54,164 nucleotides of DNA from Microbacterium sp. ACRRU. Its GTDB lineage: Bacteria > Actinomycetota > Actinomycetes > Actinomycetales > Microbacteriaceae. The notes under the pieces are model-generated. The model was not told the origin of the DNA and made no database searches. It was given only the letters and a program-made list of their open reading frames with translations. Where the stretch lies: contig NZ_JAKRNI010000020.1 in the NCBI RefSeq assembly GCF_022346945.1, positions 1-54,164 of the forward strand. The letters are read 5' to 3'. Both the position numbers and the translations under genes were made by a program. This document shows, one piece after another, positions 44,056 to 52,569 of the stretch; the stretch's first letter is position 1; each line of letters begins with the position of its first letter.

Positions 44056-45378
44056 TCAGCGGTTCCTCTGTCGACGGCGCGCCTCAGCGCGCGTCGTCGG
44101 AGGGGCCTGCGCGGCGAGCTCGTCACGCTCGATCCACGGGCGCGTCGCGAGGACGAACAGGGGTACGAGAACGGATGCCGACAGCGGCCCCCACCCCACG
44201 AGGGCGTAGGGGGTCTCGGTCGCGCCGATCGCCAGCAGTCCGAGAACGAACGCGACACCGACGACCGACGTGGATCTCACCGGATCGCTGGCGGCTCCGC
44301 GGAAGGCGAGGAAGATGACGACGAGCCACCCGGCCAGCACGAAGGCGCCGCCGAGGATGAGCGTGGTGAGGACGAGGTTGTGCCCGTGGCTGGCCGCGCT
44401 GGAGAGGGTGTCGCGCAGCGCGAGGTAGTTGTCGGCGTACCAGTGGGCCCCGAGGCCGAACACGCCGTTGTCGCCGAGCGCCTGGCGACTGTGAATCCAA
44501 ATGGCCCCGCGGTAGGTGAACGCCTGGGGGTCGGTCTCGCGGAACGGGAGCAGGATCACCGCGATGAGAGCAACGACGGCTCCCGCTCCGCTGACCACGA
44601 CGAACGCTACGCGGGAAAGCAGACGAGACAGCAGGAGGACGGCGACCATGACGGCAGCTCCCACGAGGGCCGTGCGCGACGACGTCAGGATCAGCGCCCA
44701 CACGATGACCCCGAACGACAGCCATCGCAGCGGCCACGCGCGCATGAGGAACACGAACGGCAAGGTGAACGCCAGAAACATCCCGAGGATGTTCGAATGC
44801 GAGAAGATCCCCGCCAGAAGCGGCGCCCCGGTGATCGACTTCTCGAACAGTCCGACACCGCCCGAGATGAGCACGGAGGACGGGTCCACGTACATCGCGA
44901 CGATCGATCCCGCGGCGACCGCGGTTCCGACATAGCCGAGGACGACGAGATCGGGCGGTTTCACCCGCACAGTCACCAGGAGAACGCCTCCGGCTGCCGT
45001 CAACAGCAACCCCAGGCTCGGGGGTCTGCCGTGCAGGAACTCGTTCGCCGCGAGCAGCAGACCGGGGAGCACGACCACGAGCAGCCCCGGCCCCGAGACC
45101 TGCGAGAACAGCAGGAACAGCAGCGCGGCGGAGGCCGCGACGGCGGGCACGAGCATGCTCCCGACCTCGGCGATCGCCGCGGCGGCGGGCGCCGTGGCGG
45201 TCTTGCCCTCGATGTACGCCGACCGGTCCGTCACGAGCGTCTCGATGAGCGGACCCACCAGCGAGTAGGCGCACAGGAGCACGACCATGATGCGCCGCGC
45301 CCCGAGCGAGTCGACTAACCCGTTCGGCGCCGCGGACGGCGGAACGGTCGCGGGTCCTCGACTGGCTAGCGTGCTCAC
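44056..45378 (-). CDS. O-antigen ligase/polymerase-like membrane protein
   Basis: A 440-residue polytopic membrane protein with about ten to twelve hydrophobic segments and the large loop of the Wzy/WaaL family (residues ~300-350, including RETDPQAFTYRGAIW and GLGAHWYADNYLALR, then SHGHNLVLTTLILGG). HSNILGMFLAFTLPF and ILTSSRTALVGA are also typical. It should polymerise or ligate exopolysaccharide repeat units outside the membrane. The start is uncertain: the GTG at 45378 lies only 31 bp from the divergent flippase start, and an ATG at 45288 would begin close to the first membrane helix. Confidence 0.83.
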   Translation of the reverse strand: MSTLASRGPATVPPSAAPNGLVDSLGARRIMVVLLCAYSLVGPLIETLVTDRSAYIEGKTATAPAAAAIAEVGSMLVPAVAASAALLFLLFSQVSGPGLLVVVLPGLLLAANEFLHGRPPSLGLLLTAAGGVLLVTVRVKPPDLVVLGYVGTAVAAGSIVAMYVDPSSVLISGGVGLFEKSITGAPLLAGIFSHSNILGMFLAFTLPFVFLMRAWPLRWLSFGVIVWALILTSSRTALVGAAVMVAVLLLSRLLSRVAFVVVSGAGAVVALIAVILLPFRETDPQAFTYRGAIWIHSRQALGDNGVFGLGAHWYADNYLALRDTLSSAASHGHNLVLTTLILGGAFVLAGWLVVIFLAFRGAASDPVRSTSVVGVAFVLGLLAIGATETPYALVGWGPLSASVLVPLFVLATRPWIERDELAAQAPPTTRAEARRRQRNR

Positions 45379-45409
45379 GGCCGACACCGTACAACCCGAG
45401 AGGAGCGCC

Positions 45410-46849
45410 ATGACCTCGAGCTCCGTCGTCTCGCCGCGTCGCCGCGGCGCGGCCTTCCTCCTCGGCGCGCAGTGGGGTCGGTACCTTTCGCAGATCGCCG
45501 GGATCGTGGTGCTGGCCCGACTGGTGGGTCCGGCGGACTTCGGCATCGTCGCCGTCGGCGCCGCAGTGGCGGGCCTCGCGGCCGTCCTCGGCGACTTCGG
45601 TCTGAGCATGGCCGCGTTGCGCGCCCCCGCTCTCGATGCACAGCAGCGCACGAACCTGTTCTGGACGAACACCTCGATCGGGGTGCTCGCCACCGGCATC
45701 GTCCTCGCCGCGGCGGTACCGGTCAGCGTGGCCGTGGGCGACGACCGTCTCGTCATCGTCCTGGCGCTGCTCGCGCCCGCGTTCGTGCTGCGGTCGGCGA
45801 GTGCGCAGTTCCGCGTCGAGCTGAACCGGTCGGGTCGACTCGGCCGCCTGGCCGCGGCGGAGCTGAGCGGGGATCTCGTCGGACTCGGCACGGCGATCGT
45901 TCTCGCCCTGCTGGGCGGGGGCTATCTCGCCATCGCCTCGCAAGGAACGGTCGCAGCTCTCGTGACCCTCGCGCTGGTCGTCGGACTCACCCCGTGGCAT
46001 CCGGGCCTCCCCCGCCGCGGAGCCGACATGCGCGGCCTGCTGACATTCGGAGGCCACACGTTCGTGGTGCACGCGCTGAACTACGCCTCGACCAACGTCG
46101 GAATCATCATGCTGGGCGGGACCACCACCGACCGGGCGGTCGGACTCTTCAGCCGGGCGATCCAGTTGGTGAATCTTCCGATCGACCAGCTCATCACTCC
46201 ACTGACCCGCGTCGTGATCCCGGGCCTTGCCGATACCACCGACCCCACCCCGCTCGTCGCCCGGCTGGCGCGCTACCAGACGCTGTTGAGCTACCCCGCC
46301 CTGGCGTATCTGAGTCTGTTCACGGCCACGGCGGAACCGGCCATCACCGTCGTTCTCGGCCGCGAATGGGCCGGTGCCGCGGTCTTCGTCCCCATCCTCG
46401 CCGTCGGCGCGCTCTTCCAGACCCTCGGATACCCGCAGTACTGGGCGTTCGTCGCCACCGGACGGTCGGGATTGCTGCTGACGAGCGAGGCGATCGGTCG
46501 GTCGCTCATGATCGGACTCGTCCTCGCGCTGTCGGCGATCGGGCCCGTCGGCGTCGCGATCGGGATGACCTCGGGTCAGGTCGTGCTGTGGCTCGCCGCC
46601 TTCCTTCTCCTGCCCCGCGCCGGCATCGCATCGGCCACGCTGGCGCGCGCGGGTGCGCGCCCCGTCGCGGTCTTCGTGACCGCGTGCGTCGTGGCATCCC
46701 TCGTCGACGCGGGCTTCTTCACCCCGCTCGACGCGTGGACACGCCTGCTCGCGATCGGCGCGACGTGGGCCATCGTCGTCGGTGCGCTGATCGTCCTCGT
46801 CGCCCGTCGGGACCTCCGCTTTCTGCGAGACCTCGCACGGCGCCGCTGA
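45410..46849 (+). CDS. Polysaccharide flippase (Wzx-like, PST family)
   Basis: A 479-residue protein with about 12-14 transmembrane segments, of the polysaccharide export/flippase superfamily. FLLGAQWGRYLSQIAGIVVLARLVGPADFGIVA at the N terminus is the classic signature (in pieces: GAQWGRYLSQ, ARLVGPADFGI). Also visible are NYASTNVGIIMLG (~220-233) and SRAIQLVNLPIDQLI (~246-260). It should flip lipid-linked repeat units across the membrane for the ligase/polymerase. GAGAGGAG precedes the ATG. It begins the sugar-assembly operon that continues with an epimerase and two glycosyltransferases. Confidence 0.9.
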   Translation: MTSSSVVSPRRRGAAFLLGAQWGRYLSQIAGIVVLARLVGPADFGIVAVGAAVAGLAAVLGDFGLSMAALRAPALDAQQRTNLFWTNTSIGVLATGIVLAAAVPVSVAVGDDRLVIVLALLAPAFVLRSASAQFRVELNRSGRLGRLAAAELSGDLVGLGTAIVLALLGGGYLAIASQGTVAALVTLALVVGLTPWHPGLPRRGADMRGLLTFGGHTFVVHALNYASTNVGIIMLGGTTTDRAVGLFSRAIQLVNLPIDQLITPLTRVVIPGLADTTDPTPLVARLARYQTLLSYPALAYLSLFTATAEPAITVVLGREWAGAAVFVPILAVGALFQTLGYPQYWAFVATGRSGLLLTSEAIGRSLMIGLVLALSAIGPVGVAIGMTSGQVVLWLAAFLLLPRAGIASATLARAGARPVAVFVTACVVASLVDAGFFTPLDAWTRLLAIGATWAIVVGALIVLVARRDLRFLRDLARRR

Positions 46850-46923
46850 CCCGCGCCGCCCGAGACACCGAACCGACGGAAGACCCCCATGCCGCGCACC
46901 CCCGCCACCGAGGATCGGCGCTG

Positions 46924-47844
46924 ATGGCCCGATGCCTAGTGATCGGCGCCAACGGGTTCTTGGGTGCGCGGCTCTCCGACGCCCTCGCCGAGGCGGGCCA
47001 CGACGTGACGGGCTTCGATCGCTACAGTCGCGGCAGTCGCGCCTTCTCGTCGCCCGACATTCGAATCGCCGCCGGCGATTTCCTCAACACGGCCGACCTG
47101 GCCGCCGCCGTGGAGGGCCAGCAGTACGTCTTCCACTTCCTCTCGACGACGACGCCCGCGACGGCCGACAGCGAGCCCACCGTCGATGTGCGGACCAACG
47201 TCAGCCAGAGCATCGAATTGCTGTCGCTGTGCGTGACGGCCGGCGTGCAACGCGTCTTCTACGCCTCCAGCGGCGGCGCGATCTACGGCCCGCAGCGGCG
47301 CCGCGTCTTCGACGAGAACACGGCCCCCGCTCCGGTATCGCCGTACGGCATCGGCAAGCTCACGGTAGAGCGCTACCTCGACTACTACGCCACGACCGCC
47401 GGACTGGATGCCGTGGCCCTGCGCATCTCGAACCCGTACGGGCCGCACGCCAGCCCCGCCAAGCGCCAGGGAATCATCCCGCTGACGCTCGACCGCATCC
47501 GGCGCGGCGAGTCGGTGATTCAAGTCGGTGACGGCTCGATGGTGCGCGACTACATCCACGTCGATGACCTGGTCGCCCGGATCCTCCGCATGGTCGACAC
47601 CCGTCCCCGCTACCGGGCGTACAACCTCGGCAGCGGCCACGGGCACTCGGTCGCCGAGGTCTTCGCGGCGATCCGCTCCGTGGTCGGCCGCGACTTCGAC
47701 GTGGCCGTCGTCCCGAAACCCGCGACGTTCGTCGATCACGTCGTCCTCGACGTGTCGCGGTTCCGCCGAGAGTACGGCGCCGACGACGACAGGACACTCA
47801 CCGAGGGGATCGCCCACACGTGGACCGAGATGGCGACGCGATGA
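46924..47844 (+). CDS. NAD-dependent sugar-nucleotide epimerase/dehydratase
   Basis: A 306-residue extended SDR. It has the NAD-binding VIGANGFLGARL (~residues 6-17), the catalytic Ser in YASSGGAIYGP (~118-128), and the catalytic Tyr and Lys in SPYGIGKLTVERYL (~144-157). It resembles UDP-glucose/UDP-GlcNAc 4-epimerases and would supply a nucleotide sugar for the exopolysaccharide. Its stop overlaps the next gene's start (ATGA). Confidence 0.9.
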   Translation: MARCLVIGANGFLGARLSDALAEAGHDVTGFDRYSRGSRAFSSPDIRIAAGDFLNTADLAAAVEGQQYVFHFLSTTTPATADSEPTVDVRTNVSQSIELLSLCVTAGVQRVFYASSGGAIYGPQRRRVFDENTAPAPVSPYGIGKLTVERYLDYYATTAGLDAVALRISNPYGPHASPAKRQGIIPLTLDRIRRGESVIQVGDGSMVRDYIHVDDLVARILRMVDTRPRYRAYNLGSGHGHSVAEVFAAIRSVVGRDFDVAVVPKPATFVDHVVLDVSRFRREYGADDDRTLTEGIAHTWTEMATR

Positions 47845-48944
47845 CCCGCGTGCTGCACGTGACCGAGGCGATGAGCAGCGGGGTCCTGAGCCTCGTCGAC
47901 CGCATCTCCCGGCGTCAGGCCGAGGAGGGCGCCGCGGTCGATGTGCTGTTCGCCCCGCGCCCGGACACCCCGTCCGACGCGGCGCTGCGCGGGCGGTTCG
48001 ATCCCCGCGTGGGACTCGAACGCGTCTCGACGGGGAGCCGCCTTCGCGATCTGCACGCCCTGTCCACCGCGGTCACGCGCCGTGCCGCCGAGGTCGACGT
48101 CGTCCACCTCCATTCCAGCTACGCCGGCGCCGTCGGCCGGCTCGCACTCCGGCGGATGCTCCCCGCCGACCGCGTCTTCTACTCGCCCCACGGATTCGCC
48201 TTCCTGCGCCTGGACGTGCCCGCGCCGGTGCGGCACGGGATCCGGAGTCTCGAGCGCGTCTTGGCGCGGCACTCGACCCTCGCGCTGACCTCACCCTCCG
48301 AGTACGCCCTCGCAGAAACCGCCCTGCGGCCCCCGCGTGCGCACGTGCTGCGCACCGGCATCCCCTCCACCTCCGTCCGCGGCCAGGCGCGGGCTGTCGA
48401 TCCGGATCGGCGCCCGGTCGTCGGCATGATCGGCCGCGTCACCGCGCAGAAGGCGCCGTGGCGTTTCGCCTCGGTGGCACGCGCCCTGACGGACCGGGCC
48501 GACTTCCTCTGGATCGGTGGGGGGAGCGACCGCGACGAGCGGCGATGGTTCGGCGATTCGCCCGTCCGCGTCACCGGGTGGGTCTCGCCCGCGCGGTTGG
48601 CCGAGCTCATCGACACCATCGACATCCTGCTGTTCCCGACACTGTGGGAGGGGATGTCCCTCTCGCTCATTCAGGCCCAGGCGCACGGCATCCCGGCCGT
48701 GGTGTCGGATGCCATCGGCAACCGTGACAGTGTCGAGCCCGGAATTACCGGCTTCGTCTGCGCCGACGACGAAGAACTTGTCCGGGCCACGCGCCGTCTG
48801 CTCGATGACCCCGCGCTCCGTGGGCGCATGTCCGACGCGGCCCTGCAGTGGGCACGTCGCGGTCTCACCGACGACGCGCTCGGGCGCGACTCGCTGGAGC
48901 TGTATCGACGGTCCGTCGCGCGCGACCGATCGGGTGCGGTGTGA
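47841..48944 (+). CDS. Glycosyltransferase family 4
   Basis: A 367-residue GT-B glycosyltransferase. The N-terminal VLHVTEAMSSGVLSLVDRI, the mid-protein RPVVGMIGRVTAQKAPWRF (~residues 194-212), and LLFPTLWEGMSLSLIQAQAHGIPAVVSD (E-x7-E-type donor site, ~258-285) fit family 4. It transfers a sugar to the growing lipid-linked repeat unit. It overlaps its neighbours by four bases at both ends. Confidence 0.92.
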   Translation: MTRVLHVTEAMSSGVLSLVDRISRRQAEEGAAVDVLFAPRPDTPSDAALRGRFDPRVGLERVSTGSRLRDLHALSTAVTRRAAEVDVVHLHSSYAGAVGRLALRRMLPADRVFYSPHGFAFLRLDVPAPVRHGIRSLERVLARHSTLALTSPSEYALAETALRPPRAHVLRTGIPSTSVRGQARAVDPDRRPVVGMIGRVTAQKAPWRFASVARALTDRADFLWIGGGSDRDERRWFGDSPVRVTGWVSPARLAELIDTIDILLFPTLWEGMSLSLIQAQAHGIPAVVSDAIGNRDSVEPGITGFVCADDEELVRATRRLLDDPALRGRMSDAALQWARRGLTDDALGRDSLELYRRSVARDRSGAV

Positions 48945-50035
48945 TCGTCGTCAACGCCCGGTTCCTGACCCAGAAGACGACCGGCATCCAGCGTTTCGCC
49001 ACCGAGATCACTCGAGAGCTGCTGACGCTGCGGTCCGACATTCTGCTCGCGGCTCCGAGAGACGCCACCGATCTCGCCGGACTCGACCCGGCCGTGGTGC
49101 ACCGGGTCGGAAGGCTCACCGGCCACCCGTGGGAACAGATCGATCTGCCGCTGTTCGCTCGCCGCCGACGCGCTCTGCTGCTCGGTCTCGCCAGCACGGG
49201 TCCGGTCTGGTACCGCCCGCAGATCTCGACTCATCACGACATCACCTACGTCCGGCATCCCGAGAGCTTCGGGCGCCGCTTCCGCGCGCTGTACGGCGTG
49301 GTCGTGCCGCGCCTCATCGCACACAGCGCGCACCTGCTCACCGTGAGCGATTTCTCTCGCGACGAGATCGCGCAGCACTTCGGTGTCGCGCCCGAGGCGT
49401 TCACGGTCATCGCCAACGCCGCCGATGAGCGGTTCCGCCCCCCGGGCCCCGACGAAGAAGCCGAAGACGGCCGCTACCTCCTCGCGGTGTCCTCGCCCAA
49501 CGCGCACAAGAACTTCGCGCGGATGATCGAGGGATTCCGCCGGCTCTCCCTCACTCACGCCGATGTCGAACTGCGCGTGGTGGGAGGGCAGGCGCGCAGC
49601 TTCTCCCGCCAGGACTACGGCGACGACCTCGATCGGGTGCGCTTCGTCGGCCGCGTCGATGACGACGAACTCGCGCGTCTGTATCGGGGCGCGCTGGCGT
49701 TCGTGTTCCCCTCGCTGTACGAGGGGTTCGGTATCCCTCCGCTGGAGGCGCAACGGTGCGGGTGTCCCGTGATCGCCGCGCGCGCCGCCTCGATGCCGGA
49801 GGTGCTCGGCGATTCCGCGCTCTACATCGACCCGTACGACGTCGACGACATCGCGCGCGCCATGGCCACCGTCATCGACGACCCCTGGGTGCGCGACCGG
49901 CTCGTGGCGAAAGGCCACCGCAACGTCGCGCAGTACTCGTGGCGGGCTTCGGCCGCGCGCGTCTCGCGTGTGCTCGACGACGTTCTCGCCCGCGAGGGCC
50001 TCGCTGACGCAACGTCCCCGCGGGCCCCGCTCTGA
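48941..50035 (+). CDS. Glycosyltransferase family 4 (mannosyltransferase-like)
   Basis: A 364-residue GT-B glycosyltransferase beginning at GTG 48941 inside the previous stop (GTGA), giving [19 protein letters not shown], typical of this branch. The donor site is [20 protein letters not shown] (~residues 251-270), and [18 protein letters not shown] (~174-191) starts the second domain. It is the last gene of the exopolysaccharide operon. A hairpin follows. Confidence 0.92.
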   Translation: MIVVNARFLTQKTTGIQRFATEITRELLTLRSDILLAAPRDATDLAGLDPAVVHRVGRLTGHPWEQIDLPLFARRRRALLLGLASTGPVWYRPQISTHHDITYVRHPESFGRRFRALYGVVVPRLIAHSAHLLTVSDFSRDEIAQHFGVAPEAFTVIANAADERFRPPGPDEEAEDGRYLLAVSSPNAHKNFARMIEGFRRLSLTHADVELRVVGGQARSFSRQDYGDDLDRVRFVGRVDDDELARLYRGALAFVFPSLYEGFGIPPLEAQRCGCPVIAARAASMPEVLGDSALYIDPYDVDDIARAMATVIDDPWVRDRLVAKGHRNVAQYSWRASAARVSRVLDDVLAREGLADATSPRAPL

Positions 50036-50058
50036 CTCGTCTGCGGACGACGTGGGGA

Positions 50059-50084
50059 GCTCCCTCGATCGACGTCAAGGGAGC
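50059..50084 (+). terminator. Terminator of the exopolysaccharide operon
   Basis: GCTCCCT / AGGGAGC, a 7-bp stem with a 12-nt loop, 23 bp after the glycosyltransferase stop. Confidence 0.5.
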
Positions 50085-50119
50085 CCGGATCGGAAAGGAC
50101 CCGCCGTACTGTCGCGGAC

Positions 50120-51022
50120 ATGAGTACCGAACGCGACCAGTACACCTTCGACAACCCCGTCACCCGCTATTCGCGCGTCGAGCCTCCCCTCCAGCACCAG
50201 CCGGAGCCGGGCGTGCAGGCCGACATGACGCCGGTCCCCGACCTGGGCGAGAACACCTACCGCGGTCTCGGACGACTCGTCGGCCGCAAGGCGCTCATCA
50301 CGGGTGGCGATTCCGGAATCGGCGGCGCCGTCGCGATCGCCTTCGCGCGCGAGGGGGCGGACGTCGCGATCGTGCATCTGCCCGATGAGCAGCGCGACGC
50401 CGACCACGTCCTCACCCAGATCCGGGATGCCGGCCGCACCGGCGTCTCGATCGCGACCGACATCACCGATCCCGCCGCGTGCCGCGCCCTGGTCGCCGAC
50501 GCCGTGGAGGCGCTCGGCGGCCTGGACATCGTGGTCAACAACGCCGGGAAGCAGGTGATGGTCGAGAAGGTCGACGACCTCTCCGACGAGCAGTTCGAGC
50601 AGACGTTCCGCACGAACGTGTTCGCCCCGTTCTGGATCACCAAAGCCGCGCTGCCGCACCTCCCCGAGGGCGCCACGATCATCAACACCGCCTCGCTCGA
50701 GGCCTACGTCCCCGCCCCCGACCGGCTCGATTACGCCGCCACCAAGGCCGCCATCAACAACCTGTCGAAGGGGCTCGCGCAGCAACTGGCGTCGCGCGGC
50801 ATCCGGGTCAACGTCGTGGCCCCCGGACCGACCTGGTCCGCCCTGCAGGTGAGCCAGGGCGTCTCCGACGAGCAGATGGAGCACTTCGACGACGAGAGCA
50901 CCTATCAGCGCGCCGGACAGCCCGCCGAGATCGCGCCGGCCTTCGTGTTCCTCGCGTCCGCGGAATCCAGCTACGTCTCCGGCGAGACGCTCAACGTCAA
51001 CGGCGGCATGGTCACGCCGTAG
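50120..51022 (+). CDS. Short-chain dehydrogenase/reductase, YhdF/GspA39-like
   Basis: A 300-residue classical SDR with a ~45-residue N-terminal extension. The cofactor motif is ALITGGDSGIGGAVA (~residues 57-71), followed by NNAGKQ (~140-145). The catalytic Ser is in TASLEAYV, and Tyr and Lys are in LDYAATKAAINN. The extension (QYTFDNPVTRY...PPLQHQPEPG) is characteristic of the general-stress-protein-39 group, often labelled glucose or general stress dehydrogenase. The substrate is unknown. It stands alone. Confidence 0.92.
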   Translation: MSTERDQYTFDNPVTRYSRVEPPLQHQPEPGVQADMTPVPDLGENTYRGLGRLVGRKALITGGDSGIGGAVAIAFAREGADVAIVHLPDEQRDADHVLTQIRDAGRTGVSIATDITDPAACRALVADAVEALGGLDIVVNNAGKQVMVEKVDDLSDEQFEQTFRTNVFAPFWITKAALPHLPEGATIINTASLEAYVPAPDRLDYAATKAAINNLSKGLAQQLASRGIRVNVVAPGPTWSALQVSQGVSDEQMEHFDDESTYQRAGQPAEIAPAFVFLASAESSYVSGETLNVNGGMVTP

Positions 51023-51156
51023 CCGCGAGCTCGCGGCACCCACCGGCCCGCACACGTCCGGCGGATGCCGCGGGCCGGCGCCCCTCGACCCTCGCGCGCG
51101 CGGAATCTGCCGGAGATGCGCTCCTTGCGTAAAACGGCTGGAAGCGCAACCGGCCC

Positions 51157-52569
51157 ATGCCCGCCACGGGGGTGCGAAAGCGTGAAGGCATGCCGAGCCC
51201 GAACGCCTCCCCCACCCTGTTTCTGCTGCACGCTCTCGGGGCGAGCAGCGGGTCGTTCCAGCGGATCGGCGACGCCCTGACCGGACACGTGGACGTGCAG
51301 GGCATCGACCTTCCCGGGTTCGGCTCGGCTGCCGCGGTATCCGACACCTCGCTGGAAGCCACGGTCGAGCATGTCGTGCGCGTCCTGTCCGAGCGGGCGC
51401 GAGGACGGTGGATGCTCGGCGGCCACAGCATGGGCGGAAAGATCGCGGCGCTGGTAGCCGCGCGCGTCCTCGACGGAACCGCGCCTCTGACGGGCCTCGC
51501 CGGGATGGTGCTGCTGGCTCCGTCGCCGCCCCGGCCCGAGCCGATGGACGAGGAGCGCCGCGCCGCGATGCTGTCGTGGGTCGACGACGGGGCGATCTCG
51601 GAACAGGATGCCGAGACCTTCATCGCGCAGAACACCGCGCGGCCGCTCGACCCCGGTGCGCACAGCGTCGCTCTCACCGACCTGCGCCGCACATCGCCGA
51701 CGGCGTGGCGTGCGTGGCTCGAGACGGGGAGCCGTGTCGACGCCCGCGCCGACGTGGGTCGCCTCGATCTGCCCGTCCTCGTGCTCGCGGGTGAGGACGA
51801 CACCGACCTCGGCGCCGCCGCGCAACCCGGGCTCCTCGCCGACGTGTACCCCCGTGCGCGCTTCCACCCCCTCGCGGACACCGGGCACATGATCCCCTTC
51901 GAACGCGCACCCGAAGCGGCCGCGGCCATCGCCGCTTTCGTCGCCGACGAGGTGCTCGCCGGCCCCGTGGTGCCCGATGCCTGGGCTCGGCTGATCGCCG
52001 GAGACCGCGTGGACGCCCGGACCCGTGGCATCCTGAACCGCCGGGCGATGCCCGACGATCGCGGGTACGCTCCGCGCGCGCTCGACCTGGCGCAGCTGAC
52101 GCTTCTGCGGGAGATCGCGGATCTGGTCGTGCCGCAGGATGGCCCCGCCATCGATATCGCCGCGCGCGTGGACGCGCAGCTGGCCCGCGGCGAGGGAGAC
52201 GGGTGGCGACCGGAAGGACTGCCGCCCGACCCCGAGGCGTATCGGCGCGGGCTGAACACCCTCGCGGCGGTGTGGCCGACGGACCCGATCGAGCGCGAGA
52301 CCGTGCTGCGTGCAGCGATCGACGGCGACGGCCCCGCCGAGGGGGAGCTGGATGCCGACCTCCTCGCGGCGTGGCTCGAGGATGCGCGCGTCGACCTCGT
52401 GCGCCAGTGGCTGGCCCACCCCGCGAGCATGGCGCGCACCGGCTTCGACGGTTTCGCCACCGGCGGTCGCGAGCCTCTGCGGGGCTACGTCCACCTCGAG
52501 CTCGGACGACGCGAGGACTGGGAGCCCGCCGACGTCGGCGGCACGATCGCGACGGGAGACGCCGCATGA
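51157..52569 (+). CDS. Alpha/beta hydrolase fused to a gluconate-2-dehydrogenase-subunit-3-like domain
   Basis: A 470-residue two-domain protein. Residues ~18-268 are an alpha/beta hydrolase with LFLLHALGASSGS, the nucleophile Ser91 in GGHSMGG, an acid near Asp215 (AGEDDTD) and His244 (DTGHMIPF). Residues ~275-470 lack hydrolase features and match the small subunit (subunit 3) of membrane-bound gluconate dehydrogenases: LTLLREIADLVVPQDG, then RRGLNTLAAVWPTDP. The GMC flavoprotein gene follows with a 4-bp overlap, so the C-terminal domain is probably its partner subunit. No Tat signal precedes it, unlike usual subunit 3. The start is uncertain: ATG 51157 or ATG 51190. Confidence 0.82.
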   Translation: MPATGVRKREGMPSPNASPTLFLLHALGASSGSFQRIGDALTGHVDVQGIDLPGFGSAAAVSDTSLEATVEHVVRVLSERARGRWMLGGHSMGGKIAALVAARVLDGTAPLTGLAGMVLLAPSPPRPEPMDEERRAAMLSWVDDGAISEQDAETFIAQNTARPLDPGAHSVALTDLRRTSPTAWRAWLETGSRVDARADVGRLDLPVLVLAGEDDTDLGAAAQPGLLADVYPRARFHPLADTGHMIPFERAPEAAAAIAAFVADEVLAGPVVPDAWARLIAGDRVDARTRGILNRRAMPDDRGYAPRALDLAQLTLLREIADLVVPQDGPAIDIAARVDAQLARGEGDGWRPEGLPPDPEAYRRGLNTLAAVWPTDPIERETVLRAAIDGDGPAEGELDADLLAAWLEDARVDLVRQWLAHPASMARTGFDGFATGGREPLRGYVHLELGRREDWEPADVGGTIATGDAA

